From Chryseobacterium sp. SC28 (GTDB lineage: Bacteria; Bacteroidota; Bacteroidia; Flavobacteriales; Weeksellaceae), in assembly GCF_003932955.1 (NCBI RefSeq), contig NZ_QOVY01000022.1, forward strand, positions 1 through 38,400: DNA of 38,400 nucleotides, written 5' to 3'. Shown here piece after piece: positions 32,773 to 38,400 of the stretch. The notes below the pieces were generated by a model. It searched no databases. It worked only from the letters and a program-made list of their open reading frames with translations, and was not told where the DNA came from. A program made the position numbers and the translations under genes. Numbering within the stretch: the stretch's first letter is position 1; the number at the start of each line of letters is the position of its first letter.

Positions 32773-32866
32773 GAAAATCAAGAAATGTATTATATTCTGA
32801 ATCTATAATATTTCTCAATAGAATTCAAAACGGGAAAACCGCTGCCCAACAGTTTTTTGATAATTT

Positions 32867-34036
32867 TCAGATATTTTTTCGTCGCTTGAGTTCTCTTGCA
32901 ATCAATGTCAATTCCCGGCCGGTTTGGCCCGCAACGGAGGTATTTTCCTGAGCCCGGCGCGTTAGGTAAGGTACCACGTCTTTCACCGGACCATACGGGA
33001 GATATTTGGCGACATTGTAATGTTTATCTGCAAGATAATACGTGATATTGTCGCTCATTCCGTAAAGCTGTCCGAAATAAATATGCGGATTGTTGTGCTC
33101 AAATTGATTGCTTCTCATTCGATCGATAATCAATTCAGAAGATTTCTCGTTGTGCGTTCCGAAAAACCCGGAAACCCTGTCGATATTAGTTATCACAAAA
33201 TCAATGGCAGCATTGTAGTTGTCATCCGTCGCTTCTTTGCTGGGCTGGATGGGGTCGGGATAATTCATTTTAGCAGCACGTTCTCTTTCTTTCTCCATAT
33301 AGGCACCACGAACGATCTTATAACCAATGAAATAGCCATTTTTATTAGCTCTTTCAAGATGAGCATTCATATAATCGAGGCGGCCGGTTCTGTACATTTG
33401 CAGGGTGTTCCAGACGATGGGTTTTTCACGATTGTATTTTTCCATCATCTCTTCGCAAAGCTGGTCGGCTGCGTCTTGCATCCACGATTCTTCAGCATCC
33501 ACCATCACTTTTTTGTCGTGCTCAAAGCAAAGTCTGCAAACTTCGTCAAAACGCTTTTCCACCCTGCTCCACTCTTCTTTTTGGCTCGCTGTAAGTTCTT
33601 TTCCTTTCCCGACTTCTTCATAAATACCAATTCTACCGAACGCCGTAGGCTTGAAAACGATAAATGGAATGGCCGGATTGCCAACTGAAAATTTTACAAT
33701 ATTTTTGATCTCATTGCAAACCGCGTCAAAGGTTTCCTCCTCTTCTTTTCCTTCAATAGAGTAATCGAAGATGCTGCCCACGCCCCGCCGGAACATCTGC
33801 TGCACCACAGCCATACTTTCTTCTCTGGTTTCGCCGCCGCAAAACTGTTCGAACAGCGTCTGCTTCACGATCTTGTCAACAAAAGGGAAATTATTTTTTA
33901 TCGTAAAATTAAGGAGAGACACCCCAATATTCGTGAGCGCAGGCCGCTCGATCGCTTTGAACATCCAATATGCTTTTCTGAGCTGAGCGTCGGTTTTATC
34001 GGCAAATGCCAGCTTTGTATCATCGAAAATACCCAT
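32867..34036 (-). CDS. Proline dehydrogenase (FAD-dependent)
   Basis: Oxidises proline to 1-pyrroline-5-carboxylate, passing electrons to the quinone pool. 389 residues, monofunctional. The beta/alpha barrel bears family segments: VKFSVGNPAIPFIVFKPTA, KKVMVDAEESWMQDAAD, NTLQMYRTGRLDYM, KIVRGAYMEKERERA, FFGTHNEKSSELI, FGQLYGMSDNITYYLAD, YLPYGPVKDVVPYLTRRAQEN with the substrate-binding Arg-Arg pair. Together with pruA it completes proline to glutamate. The two genes are divergent and 2.6 kb apart. A TACTTTTG -7 box lies at 34053-34060 with 16 nt to the ATG. Confidence 0.93.
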   Translation of the reverse strand: MGIFDDTKLAFADKTDAQLRKAYWMFKAIERPALTNIGVSLLNFTIKNNFPFVDKIVKQTLFEQFCGGETREESMAVVQQMFRRGVGSIFDYSIEGKEEEETFDAVCNEIKNIVKFSVGNPAIPFIVFKPTAFGRIGIYEEVGKGKELTASQKEEWSRVEKRFDEVCRLCFEHDKKVMVDAEESWMQDAADQLCEEMMEKYNREKPIVWNTLQMYRTGRLDYMNAHLERANKNGYFIGYKIVRGAYMEKERERAAKMNYPDPIQPSKEATDDNYNAAIDFVITNIDRVSGFFGTHNEKSSELIIDRMRSNQFEHNNPHIYFGQLYGMSDNITYYLADKHYNVAKYLPYGPVKDVVPYLTRRAQENTSVAGQTGRELTLIARELKRRKNI

Positions 34037-34052
34037 TCTTTAAATTTTGTCC

Positions 34053-34060
34053 CAAAAGTA
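34053..34060 (-). promoter_or_regulatory. -7 box of proline dehydrogenase gene
   Basis: Minus-strand TACTTTTG matches TAnnTTTG, 16 nt before the ATG. No well-placed -33 TTG. Confidence 0.4.
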
Positions 34061-34185
34061 AATATAATTTGAAAGCCGACCGATTTTATGAAGCTCATTC
34101 TGTCCGGATTTTCCAAAAAATATTCGATATTTTTTTAAGAATTTTCACTTCAAGAAGAATCAATAATTAAAGGATTGATTTAAAA

Positions 34186-35703
34186 TCAATGCAGAAAATG
34201 TCTCATTCCTGTGAACAGCATTGGGATTTGATGTTCGTTTGCGGCTTCTATCGAATCGTTGTCTCTCATACTTCCGCCCGGCTGAATGATCGCTTTGATG
34301 CCTTCCTGCGCACAAAAATCGACCACATCTCGGAACGGGAAAAACGCGTCTGAAGCCAGCACCAGCTCGCCGTCAAACTTCTCTTTTGCCCTTTCTATCG
34401 CTTGCTGCGTTGCCCAAATCCTGTTCACTTGTCCGCCACCGATTCCGATTGCCTGAACGCCGTTTGAAACCACGATGGCATTGGATTTTACATATTTCAC
34501 CACTCTTTGCGAGAATAGCAAGGCTTTTTTTTGTGCTTCTGTGGGAGCGGTTTTGGTCATTAGCCTGATATCTTCGGAGAACTGGTTGTCCGCGCTCTGC
34601 ACCAGCATTCCACCGTCTATTTTTACCCAAGTTTGCTTGTCTGTGACCGGATTTTTGATTTTAATGATTCGCAGATTTTTCTTTTTTCTTAAGATTTCCA
34701 AAGCTTCATCATCGAAGTCGGTTGCCATTACGATTTCGAGGAAGGTTTTGTTCAGTTCCTCAGCCGTCTCGGCATCTACTTTATAATTCATCCCGATGAT
34801 GCCGCCAAAAATCGAAATCGGATCGCATTCAAACGTTTTTACATAAGTTTCCAGTGCCGAACTTCCAACCGCAACGCCGCAAGGCGTCGAATGTTTTACG
34901 GCGCAACAAGCCAGTTCCTCTTTGAATTCATTCACCACTTTCCAACACAAATCCATATCTCTCAAGTTATTGAAAGACAGTTCCTTGCCTCCCAAAATGT
35001 CGAAATCTTTCATCGCGCCATTTTCGAAAGTCGAAGTGTAGTATGCCGCCGTCTGATGCGGATTTTCGCCGTAACGTAAATCTGAAACCTTTTTGAAAGA
35101 GGCATTCAGATACGTTGGATATTCTTCATCCAAAAGCATTTTGGAAATCGCCGCGTCATACGCCGACGTCAGATTGAAGACTTTCCCTGCGAGTTTTTTT
35201 CTGGTTTCAAGCGTTGATTCGCCGTTTTCTGATATTTCTTTTTTCACTATTTCGTAGTCATCAACCTCGGTAAGAACCACAACGGATTTGAAATTCTTGG
35301 CGGCAGAGCGCAACATCGAAGGGCCGCCGATGTCGATGAATTCTACTTTTTCGTCGAGCGAAATATTTTTGTTTACATTTTCAAAAAACGGATAAAGATT
35401 CACGATCACCATATCGATCAGACCAATCCCGTGCTCTCGAACCGTTTTCATATGTGCTTCGTTGGAACGCAGAGCCAGCAATCCGCCGTGAACTTTCGGG
35501 TGGAGGGTTTTCACTCTGCCATCCAGCATTTCGGGAAAATCGGTTATTTCATCAATTTGAATCGGACTTAATCCGGCGTCTTTCAGATGCTTGAAGGTGC
35601 CGCCGGTGGAGATCAATTCGTAGTTTCGTGCTTCGAGAAATCTTGCGAAATCTACCAGACCATTTTTATCAGAAACGCTGATAAGTGCTCTCTTTTTGCT
35701 CAT
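34186..35703 (-). CDS. purH: Bifunctional AICAR formyltransferase / IMP cyclohydrolase
   Basis: Last two steps of de novo IMP synthesis. 505 residues. The N-terminal MGS-like IMP cyclohydrolase domain (about 1-195) has [40 protein letters not shown] and VNLYPF. The C-terminal formyltransferase domain includes [14 protein letters not shown], the catalytic Lys270-His271 in [11 protein letters not shown], and [12 protein letters not shown]. The third gene of the purM-purN-purH cluster, separated from purN by 115 nt with no terminator seen. Confidence 0.96.
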   Translation of the reverse strand: MSKKRALISVSDKNGLVDFARFLEARNYELISTGGTFKHLKDAGLSPIQIDEITDFPEMLDGRVKTLHPKVHGGLLALRSNEAHMKTVREHGIGLIDMVIVNLYPFFENVNKNISLDEKVEFIDIGGPSMLRSAAKNFKSVVVLTEVDDYEIVKKEISENGESTLETRKKLAGKVFNLTSAYDAAISKMLLDEEYPTYLNASFKKVSDLRYGENPHQTAAYYTSTFENGAMKDFDILGGKELSFNNLRDMDLCWKVVNEFKEELACCAVKHSTPCGVAVGSSALETYVKTFECDPISIFGGIIGMNYKVDAETAEELNKTFLEIVMATDFDDEALEILRKKKNLRIIKIKNPVTDKQTWVKIDGGMLVQSADNQFSEDIRLMTKTAPTEAQKKALLFSQRVVKYVKSNAIVVSNGVQAIGIGGGQVNRIWATQQAIERAKEKFDGELVLASDAFFPFRDVVDFCAQEGIKAIIQPGGSMRDNDSIEAANEHQIPMLFTGMRHFLH

Positions 35704-35818
35704 ACTTTTTTCTTTCGATTTTTACTTTTTACAGCTTATTCAAACTGTGACTCACCGGTTCTTTCACCTCCGGATTTCTACTTTTATTGACTTAGATTTT
35801 ATTTTTAATCTTTTGATA

Positions 35819-36382
35819 TCATTTATTCAAAACCAAATCTATGGCCTTGGGGAAAATATCGTATTCTACTTGATGAACTTTTTCAGCTAAAGTTTCTGGC
35901 GTGTCATTCTCATCGATTTCAAATTTTCTTTGTAGAATAATCTCGCCCTCATCGATGCCCGACGTCACAAAATGGACCGTTGCGCCACTTTCTTTTTCAC
36001 CAGACTCGATAACGGCTTGGTGAACGTGATGCCCCCACATTCCTTTTCCACCAAATTTTGGCAATAAGGCCGGATGAATATTGATGATTTTGCCCTTCCA
36101 TTTTTCGCAGAATTCTGGTTTCAGAATGGATAAAAAACCGGCAAGCACAATCAAATCGGTATTTTGCGGGATGGCTTTATCAAGTTCTTCAGAAAAATTT
36201 TTTCCTCTTTTTATCAATCGGGTCGGAATGCGATGCTTTTCGGCTCTTTGCAGTCCGTAACATTCTCGGTCTGCAATCACTTGGATGATTCTTGCATTTC
36301 GGATTTCGCCACTATCAATACAATCGATAATGCGTTGAAGGTTGGTTCCCGAGCCTGAAATTAAAATGGTGATGTTCTTCAT
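35819..36382 (-). CDS. purN: Phosphoribosylglycinamide formyltransferase (10-formyl-THF dependent)
   Basis: Third step of purine synthesis. 187 residues. The phosphate loop SGSGTNLQ is at 9-16. The catalytic Asn101, His103 and Asp144 lie in IINIHPALLP and SGIDEGEIIL. The formyl-folate loop region LAGFLSILKP at 80-89 is normal. It follows purM by 75 nt on the same strand. An 8-bp inverted repeat (TGTATCAG at 36398, CTGATACA at 36439) lies in the gap, of unknown meaning. Confidence 0.95.
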   Translation of the reverse strand: MKNITILISGSGTNLQRIIDCIDSGEIRNARIIQVIADRECYGLQRAEKHRIPTRLIKRGKNFSEELDKAIPQNTDLIVLAGFLSILKPEFCEKWKGKIINIHPALLPKFGGKGMWGHHVHQAVIESGEKESGATVHFVTSGIDEGEIILQRKFEIDENDTPETLAEKVHQVEYDIFPKAIDLVLNK

Positions 36383-36457
36383 TAATTAATGTAACAATGT
36401 ATCAGTTTAACAATTTAACCAATGAATTAATGGGTACCCTGATACAATATTAAATTG

Positions 36458-37450
36458 CTAGATTGATAATTTTATTTTCTCTCTTCCTTCTGTAATTTCT
36501 CCTACTTCATAGGCATCTTCTAAAAGATCGAGAATTTTTTCGCTATGCTCGGCGTCTGCTACCAAAACCATTCCCACACCCATATTGAAGGTGCCAAACA
36601 TCTCTTGACGGTCGATATTTCCACGTTTTTCCAGTTCCAGCATTATGGTCGGGATTTTTATTTTAGAAGCATCGATAGTTGCGCAAAGGCCTTCCGGAAT
36701 GATTCTCGGAACGTTTTCGTACAATCCGCCACCGGTGATATGCGCTATTCCGCAGAGGGGCGTCTCTTCCAGAACTTTGTGGATGTCCTGATAATACAAT
36801 CTGGTAGGCACCAAGAGTGTTTCGTACAAAGGCTTTCCTTCAAATTCTTCTTCAAAATCTGAGAATATTTTCCTGACCAAAGAAAATCCGTTGGAATGAA
36901 AGCCTGAACTTGGAATCACGATGATTTTATTTCCTTTTTGGATCTTGGAGCCGTCGATGATTTGGTCTTTTTCCACAATCCCCACGCAGAATCCCGCAAC
37001 ATCATAATCACCGGGTTGATACATTCCCGGCATTTCAGCCGTTTCGCCACCGATCAAGGCACAATTGTTGTCTTTGCAGGCTTTTACCATTCCTAAAACG
37101 ATCTCGGCCGCAATTTCTGAATCGAGTTTTCCGCAAGCCAAATAATCCAAAAAAAACAAGGGTTTTGCGCCGTGGCAGAGAATATCGTTGGCGCACATCG
37201 CGAAACAATCGATGCCAATAGAATCATACCGTTTGGTGTCCAAAGCGATTTTCAGCTTGGTGCCAACGCCATCGGTTCCGGAAACCAAAACTGGGTTTTT
37301 GTAGCCCGCAATTTCGTAGAAAGCGCCAAAGCTGCCCAGCGAATTGAGGACGTTTTTATTATGCGTTTCGGCCACGGCAGATTTTATTTTATCTACGGTT
37401 TTGTAGCCTTCTTCTTTATCGACTCCGGCAGATTTGTAGGTATTGCTCAT
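36458..37450 (-). CDS. purM: Phosphoribosylformylglycinamidine cyclo-ligase (AIR synthetase)
   Basis: Fifth step of purine synthesis; ATP-dependent ring closure. 330 residues of the PurM/HypE fold. Motifs: SYKSAGVDKEEG-type opening (YKSAGVDKEEGYKTVDKI), VSGTDGVGTKLKIA, IGIDCFAMCANDI, ALIGGETAEMPGMY, IPSSGFHSNGFSLVRKI, IAHITGGGLYENVPR and TFNMGVGMVLV. First gene of the purM-purN-purH cluster. I see no TAnnTTTG box upstream, but a perfect inverted repeat ATCGG-N8-CCGAT sits 12 nt from the ATG. Confidence 0.96.
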   Translation of the reverse strand: MSNTYKSAGVDKEEGYKTVDKIKSAVAETHNKNVLNSLGSFGAFYEIAGYKNPVLVSGTDGVGTKLKIALDTKRYDSIGIDCFAMCANDILCHGAKPLFFLDYLACGKLDSEIAAEIVLGMVKACKDNNCALIGGETAEMPGMYQPGDYDVAGFCVGIVEKDQIIDGSKIQKGNKIIVIPSSGFHSNGFSLVRKIFSDFEEEFEGKPLYETLLVPTRLYYQDIHKVLEETPLCGIAHITGGGLYENVPRIIPEGLCATIDASKIKIPTIMLELEKRGNIDRQEMFGTFNMGVGMVLVADAEHSEKILDLLEDAYEVGEITEGREKIKLSI

Positions 37451-37461
37451 TTTAATTTTTG

Positions 37462-37479
37462 ATCGGATTAAAGGCCGAT
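37462..37479. promoter_or_regulatory. Inverted repeat in the purM leader
   Basis: ATCGG (37462-37466) and CCGAT (37475-37479), 8 nt apart. Close enough to the ATG to act as an operator or a hairpin over translation. The regulator is unknown. Confidence 0.3.
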
Positions 37480-37510
37480 AGTATTCATTTTTCAGTAGTC
37501 AATAGTCAAA

Positions 37511-37550
37511 CAAAAAAAGCCGACAATCGTAGAGATTATCGGCCGCTATT
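37511..37550. terminator. Bidirectional terminator between FMN reductase and purM
   Basis: GCCGA.AATC (37519-37528) pairs with GATT.TCGGC (37534-37543), one C/A mismatch, loop of five. T-runs follow on both strands (TTTTTTT on minus, T8 after CGCTA on plus). It would end the FMN reductase transcript before purM. Confidence 0.75.
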
Positions 37551-37686
37551 TTTTTTCACAAATTCAGAGGTGTTTTTGCAATTCTCTTGGCAAGAATTAG
37601 GAAATTTCCCTATCTGAACTTGTTGAATTTTCATTATCCTTATTTGATGACAAAGTTATGCATTCTGACAATAACATTCCAAAGGC

Positions 37687-38223
37687 TTACCGAAAAAAGT
37701 TTTTAACAAGCTCCAATTTTTCTTCGAATTCGGTTTTCTTGTCAGCATTCACAATGCCTTTTTTCGGTTCGAAATTTTCATTAAATTTTGCTAAACTAAA
37801 ACTTTGGATGATGTGGGCGCCGCTGAAAGGCGCGCGTGCTTCGAAAGTAGCAAGTACGTGCTTTCCGCCGCCAGGACCGGGAGCCGTCGCCAAGAGGAAA
37901 ACCGGTTTGTCTCCAAAATGCTTACGGTCTTTGATTCGGGAAATCCAATCAAAAATATTTTTGAAAGCAGCGGTATAGCTGCTGTTGTGCTCCGCCAAAG
38001 AAATGATCAGTAGATCCGCTGTATCTATTTTTGCTGCAAATCTCAGTGCCAACTCCGGAATGCCGTGGTGCTTCTCCCTGTCCACGCTGAAAATGGGCAT
38101 TTCGTAGTCATTCAAATCCACAACTTCTACTTCTGCATCCGAAAACTGATTTGCAGCATAAGTAGCTAATATTTTATTGATGGACGACTTGGAATTGCTG
38201 GCACCGAAAGCTATTATTCTCAT
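37687..38223 (-). CDS. NADPH-dependent FMN reductase family protein (flavodoxin-like)
   Basis: 178 residues from the chosen ATG. It opens MRIIAFGASNSKSSINKIL, with the phosphate-binding loop of NADPH-dependent FMN reductases, and continues with LISLAEHNSSYTAAFKNIFDW, PVFLLATAPGPGG and a C-terminal helix. Such enzymes reduce flavins, quinones or azo dyes; the substrate here is not determinable. An upstream in-frame ATG at 38247 overlaps a TAAATTTG -7 box (38252-38245), so I use 38223. Confidence 0.85.
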   Translation of the reverse strand: MRIIAFGASNSKSSINKILATYAANQFSDAEVEVVDLNDYEMPIFSVDREKHHGIPELALRFAAKIDTADLLIISLAEHNSSYTAAFKNIFDWISRIKDRKHFGDKPVFLLATAPGPGGGKHVLATFEARAPFSGAHIIQSFSLAKFNENFEPKKGIVNADKKTEFEEKLELVKNFFR

Positions 38224-38244
38224 AATTATTTTTATTTTGAACTG

Positions 38245-38252
38245 CAAATTTA
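38245..38252 (-). promoter_or_regulatory. -7 box of the FMN reductase gene
   Basis: Minus-strand TAAATTTG, 21 nt before the ATG at 38223. The rest of the window, to 38400, shows nothing I can support. Confidence 0.45.
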
Positions 38253-38400
38253 AAAAACCCGTTGTCAGATAGAATTAACATAGGATAGTAACCTGTTGTG
38301 CATTTAGGATAAATTCATTTTAATTTTGTTCAAACTTCTTTTGAAAACAAAGAAATTGAGATATTGAATCATTGTAAAAGATGTGATTTTGGAGGTAATT

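Noticed and set aside
36398-36446. Operator between purM and purN (TGTATCAG/CTGATACA)
   Set aside because: The 33-nt spacing and the low-complexity TAACAATG-like surroundings make a chance or decayed repeat more likely.

Overview
The window is chromosomal DNA of a low-GC Bacteroidota, most likely a Chryseobacterium-like Flavobacteriia (Weeksellaceae). Support: a type IX secretion gene (porQ) and a cargo protein with a C-terminal sorting domain; a TamL-type lipoprotein; a fused DAHP synthase/chorismate mutase; a DnaX without the zinc module; and promoters of the Bacteroidota form (TTG or TTTG, 18-20 nt, TAnnTTTG) with no obvious Shine-Dalgarno sequences. Almost every gene is housekeeping or metabolic. 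There is no phage, CRISPR array, classical insertion sequence, rRNA or tRNA that I can see.

Layout. 1-120: two terminators of an upstream gene outside the window. 343-953: a DUF559 (PD-(D/E)XK-like) nuclease gene closely bracketed by three copies of a two-hairpin palindromic unit, which looks like a small mobile or REP-type element. 1046-5033: urocanate hydratase (hutU), a 107-bp direct repeat pair, and a GapN-like aldehyde dehydrogenase lacking the usual catalytic Glu. 5176-8386 (minus): DAHP synthase/chorismate mutase, then dnaX split into gamma and a -1-frame tau tail joined at an A10 tract. 8709-12855 (minus): sucA-odhB, the E1 and E2 of 2-oxoglutarate dehydrogenase. 12980-16684 (minus): tamL and a membrane-anchored SRPBCC/effector-binding protein. 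16670-17413: a TrmH-type RNA methyltransferase whose 5' end overlaps that of tamL. 17437-18713 (minus): ytxH, a holin-like protein and a hypothetical membrane protein. 18815-20699 (minus): porQ and cmk, separated by an eight-copy heptanucleotide array. 20884-22335: pyrH and frr, separated by two further heptanucleotide arrays. 22595-28350: a single-domain response regulator, an aldo/keto reductase, aroE, a family 6 hypoxanthine-DNA glycosylase, dacB (PBP4), a PAQR/hemolysin III protein and an AEC transporter. 28600-34036: proline catabolism (pruA and putA) surrounding pncA, a DUF421 protein and a T9SS cargo protein. 34186-37450 (minus): purM-purN-purH. 37687-38223: an NADPH-dependent FMN reductase.

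How the genes fit together. sucA and odhB form one TCA-cycle transcription unit. pruA and putA complete proline to glutamate, which can feed 2-oxoglutarate into it, and hutU belongs to histidine to glutamate. The DAHP synthase and aroE are two steps of the shikimate pathway but are not adjacent. purMNH is a purine cluster. tamL, porQ, dacB and the ytxH/holin group serve the envelope. pyrH, frr and cmk are nucleotide and translation housekeeping genes.

The most interesting signals are the DUF559 gene with its paired-hairpin repeats, the dnaX slippage site, three heptamer arrays between essential genes, three start codons placed exactly 4 nt after a -7 box (possible leaderless mRNAs), and the overlapping divergent starts of tamL and the RNA methyltransferase.
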